Assembly: GCA_028284105.1 (NCBI GenBank)
Contig: JANQSK010001087.1
Span: 1 to 5,827 of the forward strand
Direction of reading: 5' to 3'
Source of the DNA: Anaerolineae bacterium
GTDB lineage: Bacteria; Chloroflexota; Anaerolineae; Promineifilales; Promineifilaceae
Length of the DNA stretch: 5,827 bases
A program made the translations under genes and the position numbers. Shown here piece after piece: positions 1 through 5,255 of the stretch. Every line of letters begins with the position of its first letter. Within the stretch, counting starts at the first letter, position 1. The notes under the pieces were generated by a model that made no database searches, had not been told where the DNA came from, and was given only the letters and a program-made list of their open reading frames with translations.

Positions 1-2285
1 TTCTGAGTAATTTGAAAATCCATATTGCCAATCATCAAATTAAATAGCTGAGAGGAAACGATTGGCTTTTTGATGGTTAAATTTTTCTCTAGGTAATTAT
101 AATTTGGCGCACCCGCCCAAGGCGTCATCACAACAATAAAATAGTTGCGTTCCTGGCACCGCCGATTCAAGTAAGCAATGTCAGATTGAGATAACGCTTC
201 CAAGCAGTCTGAATCGATAAGAAGGAATGTGGGCTCATTCCTGTAGGTCTCTAAAAACGTAATATCAAACTGATCTATCAACTTGGGTGACATTCCCCAA
301 GCTGAAATTTGGCTGACTAAGGTGACCCCCACATTATTGTCTGGTTCTAATATGATGACCTTTTGCTCTTTAAGCTGATTATAAAATTCAGGCTCTCGAC
401 TAAATTTTGATGATTTAATCGCATCGAGTTCAACAGTAAAGTGGAATGTTGTCCCAATCTGCGGCTCACTATCAACCCAAATACTACCGTTCATTAACTC
501 AACCAGCTGTTTGGAGATAACCAATCCAAGACCCGAGCCGCCGAAGCGACGCGTTGTTGAGGCATCTACTTGAGAAAACGGTTGGAAAAGAAGATTTATT
601 CGATCGGGAAGAATGCCAATTCCTGTATCTTTTATTGAGAAATGGATTTGACTTGGATCATTTGGATTGACATCAGTATGAACTGAAACACTACCACTGG
701 ACGTAAATTTGATTGCATTTCCAACAAGGTTGACCAATATTTGCCGTAAGCGGGTTGAGTCTCCGTTTATGATTTCCGGCACCTGATTGCCAACATGAGA
801 AGCGATATTTAACCCTTTCTCAAACGCTTTGGCACCCATGAGTTCAATGGTGGATTCAATCAACTCTCGAATATCAAATTCATGCTTTTCTAGCTCTAGC
901 TTACCTGCTTCAATCTTTGAGAAGTCTAAAATATCATTGATGATAGTGAGTAGAGAGTCCCCACTTTTCCGAATGATGTTGAGATTGTCATATTGCTCAT
1001 CATTTACGGCCGTATCGAGCAGCAAGCCAGCCAGACCAATCACAGCGTTCAGTGGGGTCCTTATTTCGTGGCTCATGTTTGCCAGAAAATCTGATTTAGA
1101 ACGATTAGCAAGTTCAGCAGCCTCTTTGGCATCAACCAGCGCCATCTCCGCTTGTTTGCGCTCTGTAATATCACGAATCACAGCGATTACCTGTTGTTCA
1201 TCAATTCGTGTAAAACGTACTTCGAAAAAGCGTTCGTTATTACCAATCATCATTGAATAATGCATGCTCACATTATTGCCACGACTGGATGTGCCCATAA
1301 TGGCCATCAAAATACGGGTACGAAGGGGCGGCGGTAAAAGATCAACAAGACGCCTACCCACCATATCTTCTGGCAAACCATAGCTAGAAGACGGGTCATT
1401 GGCACTATGATCTAAGATGATGGAATCTAAATTAATGCGCAAAAACAAGTCTGGCAGGGCTTTAAAAATCGCCTGTAATTCAGAGGTGATTGTTCGTAAC
1501 TCAAGTTCAGCCTTTTCATGCTCTTTGATTCGACTTGTAAGCGCTTTTGCATTGGCGGCCAATGATCCTTTCAAGCGGGCATTATCAATTGAATTTGCTG
1601 CACGGTTCGCAAAAACTTCAATTAATCTTCGGGCTTTGGCATCAAATGCATCGAGTTTGGGACTTTGCAGATCAAAAACACCAATGAGGCGCTGTCTTGA
1701 TATCAATGGAACAACAAGTTCAGAGCGTGTAAGATCATCTCCTTGCTGATAACGGCCGTCTTCCCTGACATCAGGTACATACAAAAGCTTCCCCATCATT
1801 ACAGAGGCAGGAATAAGACCAGGGCCTGGCACTTGAATGTTTTCAACAAAGCCATGCCGATAGTTCCCCCTTTGCACAATTCGATCGAGTTGGATTGGCT
1901 GGTCATCAAGGGTGGGCTTCCCATTCTCGTCTAATAAAATGGGTTTGCGTGCCTTTAATATGTCACAACTTGCAAATTCAAATTCCTGAACAACAATGTC
2001 CCCAATTTGATCAGCAATCTCTTGAATTGAACCAGAAAATGCCAATTGGGCTGCAGCACGATGTAATGCCGTAATTTCGGCATCATTTTCCTGCAACTTT
2101 TGTTCTGTTGGAATTGTGTTTTGTTGGGTAGCTAAATGATTGACAGCGTCATCTTTTTCATCAGAAAACCCATCATCTAATAAAGCACTTATTTGATTTA
2201 AAAAAGATTGCCATTCTTCTAGTTGTGGAACTGCTTCAACACGTAAATTGGCTTTTTTTAACTGCTCAATCAATTTTTGATGCAT
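1..2285 (-). CDS. Hybrid sensor histidine kinase (GAF-PAS-HisKA-HATPase-receiver), partial at 3' end
   Basis: Predicted soluble hybrid sensor kinase; 761 codons are present and the C-terminus lies beyond the left window edge. No hydrophobic membrane segment is seen, so it is probably cytoplasmic. Domains by residue: N-terminal helical region 1-74; GAF about 75-237 (YVPDVREDGRY, RSELVVPL, GVFDLQSP); coiled-coil linker about 238-272; PAS about 272-383, ending RDITERKQAE at 371; HisKA with the H-box MSHEIRTPLN, phospho-acceptor His406; HATPase with N-box Asn523 (NLVGNAIKF), G1 box DTGIGI from Asp553 and G2 box GGSGLGL from Gly582; then a divergent receiver with Asp649, candidate phospho-site Asp691, Thr721 and Lys739/Lys740. 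More receiver or Hpt domains may follow outside the window. ATG at 2285 is the only good start: an in-frame TAA lies 24 nt upstream, and the ribosome site is weak (GGGG at 2293-2296). The gene is 165 bp downstream of the selenoprotein gene on the same strand. Its ligand is unknown, and no partner regulator is in the window. Confidence 0.93.
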   Translation of the reverse strand, partial: MHQKLIEQLKKANLRVEAVPQLEEWQSFLNQISALLDDGFSDEKDDAVNHLATQQNTIPTEQKLQENDAEITALHRAAAQLAFSGSIQEIADQIGDIVVQEFEFASCDILKARKPILLDENGKPTLDDQPIQLDRIVQRGNYRHGFVENIQVPGPGLIPASVMMGKLLYVPDVREDGRYQQGDDLTRSELVVPLISRQRLIGVFDLQSPKLDAFDAKARRLIEVFANRAANSIDNARLKGSLAANAKALTSRIKEHEKAELELRTITSELQAIFKALPDLFLRINLDSIILDHSANDPSSSYGLPEDMVGRRLVDLLPPPLRTRILMAIMGTSSRGNNVSMHYSMMIGNNERFFEVRFTRIDEQQVIAVIRDITERKQAEMALVDAKEAAELANRSKSDFLANMSHEIRTPLNAVIGLAGLLLDTAVNDEQYDNLNIIRKSGDSLLTIINDILDFSKIEAGKLELEKHEFDIRELIESTIELMGAKAFEKGLNIASHVGNQVPEIINGDSTRLRQILVNLVGNAIKFTSSGSVSVHTDVNPNDPSQIHFSIKDTGIGILPDRINLLFQPFSQVDASTTRRFGGSGLGLVISKQLVELMNGSIWVDSEPQIGTTFHFTVELDAIKSSKFSREPEFYNQLKEQKVIILEPDNNVGVTLVSQISAWGMSPKLIDQFDITFLETYRNEPTFLLIDSDCLEALSQSDIAYLNRRCQERNYFIVVMTPWAGAPNYNYLEKNLTIKKPIVSSQLFNLMIGNMDFQITQ
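1006..1013. repeat. ACGGCCGT palindrome, copy 1 (histidine kinase)
   Basis: Exact octamer within the HisKA region; on the coding strand it is read ACG-GCC-GTA, Thr-Ala-Val in LLDTAVND. Confidence 0.9.
1752..1759. repeat. ACGGCCGT palindrome, copy 2 (histidine kinase)
   Basis: Exact octamer within the GAF domain; read in another frame as GAC-GGC-CGT, Asp-Gly-Arg in REDGRYQ. Confidence 0.9.
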
Positions 2286-2450
2286 AAAAATGCCCCGACA
2301 CTGCGTTTAGAAATTATCTCTCGAGATTTAATTGAAAGGAATCAAATCGATTCAGCGCTCTTTATTCTCGAAAAGCACACAATAATGTAGTGTAAACAAT
2401 ATGGGGCATTAGTTTGATAAGATTTTAGTCACTGTAGAGCAGGTATTTGG
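2286..2450. other. Intergenic spacer between selenoprotein and kinase genes
   Basis: This 165-bp AT-rich gap separates two minus-strand genes. No ORF, convincing promoter or classical hairpin-plus-T-run terminator is visible. It contains an 8-bp inverted repeat at its two ends (annotated separately), a TCTCGAGA palindrome near 2320 and a short GAATC/GATTC inverted repeat near 2341-2355. Whether the kinase is transcribed from its own promoter here or by read-through from the redox operon cannot be decided from the sequence. Confidence 0.6.
2289..2410 (-). repeat. 8-bp inverted repeat bracketing the spacer (GGGGCATT / AATGCCCC)
   Basis: AATGCCCC at 2289-2296 and GGGGCATT at 2403-2410 are perfect reverse complements. 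In a transcript reading toward the kinase, the second arm (GGGGCAUU, 2296 to 2289) lies 3 nt before the kinase AUG and contains the only G-rich stretch that could serve as its ribosome binding site. Pairing of the two arms would mask that site. The arms are 106 nt apart, so chance is possible and the regulatory reading is inference. Confidence 0.3.
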
Positions 2451-3410
2451 TCACAATCCCGGTCGATAAGGATGGTCTAATTCGATAATCGCGCCGTTTG
2501 CTTTTGCAGAAGCAAGTAAATCGAGCGCAGCCAGGAGCGTGGTTTGTTGCCCTTCTTTGTCATGAGGGGCACCGATGGGTCTTCCCATGGGATACGGGGT
2601 GAGCACCAACCGTGGTAAAGCCATTGTTTCTAAGCGTGGCCTGAACGCTTTGGTTGCAATAATTACTGTAGGGATCCCAGCTTCTTCAAATCCTCTGGCA
2701 ATGTGTCCAACGGACACATGACACACCGGTCAGACGGGAACAAGTATGGCACCTTCGATTTTTTGTGCTTTGAAGGTATCAATCCAGCCAGGCAGGCTTT
2801 GGGATTGTAAACGCCGCTGGGCAGCAGCCCCTACAAAAGAGTAAGCAGGCGAAACGGCCGTTCCAATAACACCCTCTGCCTCAAATTCTCGAAGGCGATC
2901 GAGGGGCAAAGCCACATTTCGATCAGCTTGGACACCACGAATATCATATCCGCCGTGCCGCACTTGCAGCTTTTCATTTGGTGTTTCGAGCGGCACCTCA
3001 GATACTTCCGGCGTATGCTTGAGAAAATCCATAATACGCGCTGTGGCTTCTGTTTGCGTCATGTCTTTCACGCCAAATGGTTCGGGATCATCCCCTTCTA
3101 CAAAATGACCTGTAGACGTGAGCAATCCAATACGCATTTCACTAACCGGTTTTGTCAGAGGCGTGAAAGCCCCTTCATCATAAGAAGCATAATTTGAATT
3201 GCTGTAACCCGAAACTTGCGCGTCAACTACATGATCGATAAGGCGTGTCAAATCACCATCATCAATTGAATCTCCAACTTTTTCAAGCAGTGTTTGAAAA
3301 AACAGGGCCGCATCTTCGTCTGACATCGCCTTGAGAAATTTAAAGCTCAAATCTGTACGCGATCCGTATGAAAAAGAATTTTTAAATTCAGAAAATGTTT
3401 CGTCGCTCAT
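2451..3410 (-). CDS. Selenoprotein B-family protein with in-frame UGA (Sec227) in a UxxC motif
   Basis: One gene of 319 residues read through an in-frame UGA at 2730-2732 (residue 227). Both halves are in the same frame and resemble the short glycine/sarcosine/betaine reductase selenoprotein B family. Seen upstream of the UGA: EFKNSFSYGSRTDLSFKFL at residues 8-26, then ADRNVALPLDRLREFEAEGVIG and SPAYSFVGAAAQRRL, ending in GAILVPV. Seen downstream: PVCHVSVGHIARGFEEAGIPTV, then TPYPMGRPIGAPHDKEGQ. The junction reads V-P-V-U-P-V-C-H, a UxxC redox pair. ATG at 3410 has a good AGGAG site 6 nt upstream, inside the stop region of the peroxiredoxin gene. The real stop is also UGA (2451-2453). Classical GrdB is about 430 residues, so this is a shorter relative, and no grdA/C/D/E genes accompany it. 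Its substrate is unknown; a selenol/thiol oxidoreductase role with the neighbouring peroxiredoxin is inferred. A gene finder that treats UGA as stop would split it into 226- and 91-residue pieces. Confidence 0.9.
2701..2719 (-). promoter_or_regulatory. Candidate bacterial SECIS hairpin downstream of the Sec UGA
   Basis: In the mRNA, AUGUGUCC-GUU-GGACACAU forms a perfect 8-bp stem with a 3-nt loop beginning with G. It starts 10 nt after the UGA, so the apical loop is 18 nt from the codon. This fits the general bacterial SECIS description: a small apical loop with G among its first two bases, a short upper stem, and about 16-37 nt from UGA to the loop. It would be the SelB-binding element that recodes the UGA. 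Lower-stem pairing of GGU with GCC around an internal loop is possible but weaker. Confidence 0.8.
2730..2732 (-). other. UGA selenocysteine codon (Sec227)
   Basis: The + strand reads tca, so the mRNA has UGA between GUC (Val226) and CCG (Pro228). It occupies the first position of a UxxC motif, where family relatives have Cys or Sec. Reading frame and family similarity continue on both sides without any shift. Reassignment of UGA to Trp is unlikely because this gene and the DJ-1 gene both end in UGA, and Trp is encoded by UGG elsewhere in the window. Confidence 0.88.
2854..2861. repeat. ACGGCCGT palindrome, copy 3 (selenoprotein)
   Basis: Exact octamer in the extended form AACGGCCGTT; read Thr-Ala-Val in IGTAVSPAY. 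Confidence 0.9.
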
Positions 3411-3419
3411 TAAGGGCTC

Positions 3420-3971
3420 CTAAGCTTTCAACCAAGCTATGACGTCATCCACGTTTTTGTCAGGTGGGAATACTGGGTAGAAAACATGCTCAATAACCCC
3501 ATCATTACAAATCAAAGTGGTTCGTTTAATGAGTTTGAGCTCTTCTACAAACATCATGGGTAAGTTGAGTGCCTTCGCAAACTGGCGGTTTTCATCACTT
3601 AACAGTGGAAAAGGCAAATGCAATCGATCTGAAGCTTCTTGTTGGTACGATGTAGACTGAGTGCTGAGTCCAAAAAGCGTTGCGCCCAGCTCTTGGAGCT
3701 CTTTGTGGTGATCGCGGAAAGAGCAGGATTGGGGTGTGCAGCCTCTCGCGCCTGGAATTTGTTCCCAGCCATCGGGCAAGGCCACATCGGGACGACCGGT
3801 CATGGGATAAATATAAATGACAACACGGCCGTTTATTTCGGACAGATTCACATTACCACCGTGCGTGGAAGAAAGCGATAAATCGGGCAAAGCCATCCCT
3901 TTGAGATGGTCGCATCCGCCATCATCAACAGGGGCTGGTAAATCATCAGGGAGTTGGGTTAATTGGGTCAT
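3420..3971 (-). CDS. Peroxiredoxin, BCP/PrxQ-like (AhpC/TSA family)
   Basis: A 183-residue thiol peroxidase of the thioredoxin fold, probably cytoplasmic since no signal peptide is seen; it would reduce H2O2 or organic hydroperoxides. The active-site segment is GARGCTPQSCSFRDHHKEL: Cys78 sits at the peroxidatic position and Cys83 five residues later is placed like the resolving Cys of E. coli BCP (Cys45/Cys50). Arg86 and Asp87 follow in FRD. The leading GARG-C-TPQSC context resembles, from memory, the Prx-like group reported from marine metagenomes in which the first Cys is often selenocysteine; this copy has a normal Cys codon. The start overlaps the DJ-1 stop as ATGA (3968-3971), indicating translational coupling, and there is no strong separate ribosome site. 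It ends in TAG, 9 nt before the selenoprotein start. The reductant is unknown; the adjacent UxxC selenoprotein is a candidate by context only. Confidence 0.92.
   Translation of the reverse strand: MTQLTQLPDDLPAPVDDGGCDHLKGMALPDLSLSSTHGGNVNLSEINGRVVIYIYPMTGRPDVALPDGWEQIPGARGCTPQSCSFRDHHKELQELGATLFGLSTQSTSYQQEASDRLHLPFPLLSDENRQFAKALNLPMMFVEELKLIKRTTLICNDGVIEHVFYPVFPPDKNVDDVIAWLKA
3825..3832. repeat. ACGGCCGT palindrome, copy 4 (peroxiredoxin)
   Basis: Exact octamer; read AAC-GGC-CGT, Asn-Gly-Arg in EINGRVV, the same frame as copy 2. Confidence 0.9.
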
Positions 3972-4621
3972 GTTTTTTTCATGGCGACTGCTTTTGCAAA
4001 ATAGCTTTGGGCAGTCTCAACCATTTTCTCATCCACTTTGCTAAGATGTCCGGTATCAAATGGGGGCTGTGGGTCATATTCGATCATTAATTGGGACACT
4101 TTCGCCTTATCTTCATTCAGCAATTCAGCAACGAGCTGCAAAGCAAGATCAATCCCCGCAGAGACACCCGCCGCTGTAATCAGCTTCCCTTCTCGAACAA
4201 CCCGCTGTTCAGGCTCAGGTGTTGCACCAACGGCCGTTAATCCTCGCATGGCTGCCCAATGGGTCGTGGCTCGTTTTCCTTGAAGCAATCCTGCTGCCCC
4301 CAAAATCAAGGAACCTGTACAAACCGATGTTGTATATTGGGTTGTTTGATCAATTTGACGAAGCCAATTTGTGACCGCTTCATCCTTCATCATCGTCGCT
4401 GTATCAGTTGATGAGCCAGGCACTAAAACGACATCACATGCATCAATTTCGGAAAGAGCATGGGTTGCATGAAGCACAAGAGCCCCACTATCGGTGACAA
4501 CGGGGCCTTTTTCTTTCCAAGCAAATTGAATGTCAAATTCTCGAAGGGAATTAAAAACTTCGTAAGGGCCAATGGCGTCAAGCGCCGTCATGCCTGGATA
4601 AACAAAAATAACGACTTTCAC
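3968..4621 (-). CDS. DJ-1/PfpI family protein, isonitrile hydratase-like
   Basis: A 217-residue class I glutamine-amidotransferase-like protein of the DJ-1/PfpI superfamily. The first strand KVVIFVYPGMTALDAIGPYEVF carries Asp15 and Glu21, and the nucleophile elbow SVCTGSLILGAAGLLQGKRATTHW has Cys101-Thr102 and His121. The Asp15/Cys101/Thr102 set closely matches what is known for Pseudomonas isonitrile hydratase (Asp17, Cys101, Thr102), but many uncharacterised DJ-1 paralogues and glyoxalase/deglycase-type enzymes look similar, so the substrate is open. The start is GTG (4619-4621): the first beta strand begins at residue 2, and the next ATG (codon 11) would delete it. No Shine-Dalgarno sequence is visible, and the upstream small gene stops 13 nt earlier, so reinitiation or coupling is likely. 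It stops with TGA overlapping the peroxiredoxin ATG. Operon context suggests a redox or reactive-electrophile defence role (inference). Confidence 0.92.
   Translation of the reverse strand: MKVVIFVYPGMTALDAIGPYEVFNSLREFDIQFAWKEKGPVVTDSGALVLHATHALSEIDACDVVLVPGSSTDTATMMKDEAVTNWLRQIDQTTQYTTSVCTGSLILGAAGLLQGKRATTHWAAMRGLTAVGATPEPEQRVVREGKLITAAGVSAGIDLALQLVAELLNEDKAKVSQLMIEYDPQPPFDTGHLSKVDEKMVETAQSYFAKAVAMKKT
4230..4237. repeat. ACGGCCGT palindrome, copy 5 (DJ-1 family gene)
   Basis: Exact octamer in the extended form AACGGCCGTT; read Thr-Ala-Val in GLTAVGAT. Confidence 0.9.
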
Positions 4622-4634
4622 AGAGGGTGACTAG

Positions 4635-4853
4635 TTACTTTTGGCGCATCCACTGGAATGCAGCAATAGGCAAAATAATAGACAAAACAGCTAAAACACC
4701 GCCTAACCAGCCCGGTAAATTAACAGCTTCTGCAAATAATACGGCCGTTTCTTGAAAAGGGCCGCCACCAGGGGCTGCTGCTGCTGAGCCAGCAACAATC
4801 AATAAACTTACAATGGCAATCAAAATAGCTTGAAATAGTTTTTGAGATTTCAT
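4635..4853 (-). CDS. Small exported/membrane protein of unknown function
   Basis: 72 residues, not recognised. MKSQK is followed by a hydrophobic stretch at 7-20 and AGSAAAAPGG, which looks like a Sec signal peptide with possible cleavage near residues 25-27. A second hydrophobic segment (about 49-66, GWLGGVLAVLSIILPIAA) is followed by the basic tail QWMRQK, so the mature form would be a single-pass protein of about 45 residues with a short periplasmic part rich in Gly and Pro. It contains no Cys or His, so it is not itself a redox or metal protein. ATG at 4853 has an AGGA ribosome site 9 nt upstream, inside the TTAGGA repeat. It is the first gene of the redox cluster, 13 nt before the DJ-1 gene. 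It also carries one in-frame ACGGCCGT octamer (Thr-Ala-Val), like its neighbours, which supports it as a real gene. Confidence 0.72.
   Translation of the reverse strand: MKSQKLFQAILIAIVSLLIVAGSAAAAPGGGPFQETAVLFAEAVNLPGWLGGVLAVLSIILPIAAFQWMRQK
4741..4748. repeat. ACGGCCGT palindrome, copy 6 (small membrane protein gene)
   Basis: Exact octamer; read Thr-Ala-Val in QETAVLF. Its presence in a 219-bp gene is striking. Confidence 0.9.
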
Positions 4854-4862
4854 GAATGCGTA

Positions 4863-4885
4863 TCCTAATTTAGGAAAATCCTAAA
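4863..4885 (-). promoter_or_regulatory. Alternating TCCTAA/TTAGGA repeats over the ribosome site of the small-protein gene
   Basis: The + strand reads TCCTAA-T-TTAGGA-AAA-TCCTAAA, giving two overlapping perfect inverted repeats: 6-1-6 at 4863-4875 and 7-3-7 at 4869-4885. The arm at 4863-4868 supplies the TTAGGA ribosome site for the ATG at 4853. It could be a dimer-binding operator repeated in tandem. In RNA, the 7-3-7 arms could form a hairpin that leaves the ribosome site free. I do not recognise the binding protein. Confidence 0.45.
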
Positions 4886-4896
4886 TGTTGTCCTTG

Positions 4897-4937
4897 TTAG
4901 ATTGAATTGAGCAATAACAATCTAATCAAATTGCTCA
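4897..4937 (-). repeat. Two interleaved 8-bp inverted repeats in the operon leader
   Basis: TTAGATTG (4897-4904) pairs with CAATCTAA (4918-4925), and TGAGCAAT (4908-4915) pairs with ATTGCTCA (4930-4937); both are perfect. Because the pairs interlock, the leader RNA can form one stem or the other, while a full pseudoknot looks sterically tight with 4-, 2- and 3-nt connectors. The repeats begin where the candidate promoter would start transcription. They could instead be overlapping DNA operators. Confidence 0.5.
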
Positions 4938-4943
4938 GTGTCA

Positions 4944-4972
4944 ATTATAAGAAATTGCCTTCAAACTGCCAC
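4944..4972 (-). promoter_or_regulatory. Candidate sigma-70 promoter of the redox operon
   Basis: On the minus strand a perfect TATAAT (4949 to 4944) lies 17 nt after GTGGCA (4972 to 4967), which matches TTGACA at four of six positions. The predicted start near 4937 gives a leader of about 84 nt holding both repeat sets. The good -10 box and correct spacing make it plausible; no experimental start is available. Confidence 0.45.
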
Positions 4973-5097
4973 GCCAACTTATTATTTATTCGGGATTGAA
5001 TTTGCAATATGGCCCAAAAGCGCCCGAAAGCCTACCCTCTTTTGGCTCTGCTTTGCACAAAATGCACCTTTGATTGAAGTGAAACCAATGGTGTTGG

Positions 5098-5131
5098 TTA
5101 TCCGACGGCAGGAATTGTAATACAATATAAA
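5098..5131 (+). promoter_or_regulatory. Palindromic site and possible promoter upstream of the dehydrogenase gene
   Basis: ATTGTA-A-TACAAT at 5114-5126 is a perfect 6-1-6 inverted repeat. Its right arm TACAAT and the following TATAAA (5126-5131) both resemble -10 boxes, with only weak -35 candidates (TTATCC at 5098-5103 for the former). The TTGTA/TACAA arms recall operators of GntR-family repressors. A regulator bound here would block transcription toward the gene at 5256, about 120 nt downstream. Weak evidence overall. Confidence 0.3.
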
Positions 5132-5255
5132 GTTAAATCGTCTAGAAGTCGGAATAATTAAGAACGCACTTTTTCGTTTTAATACACTCAAAAATCGCAA
5201 CCACTCTTTTCACAATTTTAAAAATTATCTGGAAGAACAGTAAGGAGAATAGTCA

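Larger units (their letters stand above)
4854..5255. other. Divergent intergenic regulatory region (402 bp)
   Basis: AT-rich DNA between the leftward redox operon and the rightward 6-phosphogluconate dehydrogenase gene. I find no convincing gene in it: the short ORFs on both strands around 4938-5200 overlap each other, lack ribosome sites and encode no recognisable domain. It holds the operon promoter candidate, two sets of inverted repeats in the operon leader and a 13-bp palindrome on the dehydrogenase side. It is the only stretch over 300 bp without a gene, and it lacks the ACGGCCGT octamer found in every gene here. Confidence 0.75.

Noticed and set aside
829..1934. Plus-strand ORFs of 63-143 codons at 829-1260, 1417-1749 and 1743-1934
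   Set aside because: They lie antisense within the histidine kinase gene, have Ser/Arg-rich low-complexity translations typical of shadow frames, and no recognisable domain.
2360..2400. Rho-independent terminator after the selenoprotein gene
   Set aside because: Only a weak ACAC/GTGT hairpin precedes a run of four T; stem strength is insufficient to call a terminator.
2451..2726. A separate 91-residue gene starting at GTG 2726
   Set aside because: It lacks a ribosome site, begins inside the UxxC motif just after the UGA and continues the same family in the same frame, so it is the C-terminal part of the selenoprotein.
2451..3410. Pseudogene with a nonsense mutation
   Set aside because: The UGA is precisely in the UxxC position, a good SECIS-like hairpin follows it, and the downstream frame is intact and conserved-looking to its own stop.
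2928..4283. Overlapping ORFs at 2928-3197, 3639-3881, 3817-4044 and 4038-4283 (plus) and 3599-3787 (minus, alternate frame)
   Set aside because: All lie on top of well-supported genes (selenoprotein, peroxiredoxin, DJ-1) and encode nothing recognisable.
2451..4853. Classical Stickland glycine/betaine reductase operon
   Set aside because: No GrdA, GrdC/D, GrdE, thioredoxin or thioredoxin reductase genes are present, and the protein is much shorter than GrdB.
4955..4972. Sigma-54 promoter (TGGCA, GG-N10-GC spacing) on the minus strand
   Set aside because: The -12 element reads AGGCAA rather than TTGCA, and a perfect TATAAT with 17-nt spacing in the same place is a better explanation.
4938..5200. 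Small genes at 4938-5120 (plus) and 4982-5200 (minus)
   Set aside because: They overlap on opposite strands, have no ribosome site or domain, and 4938-5120 begins inside the promoter candidate of the redox operon.
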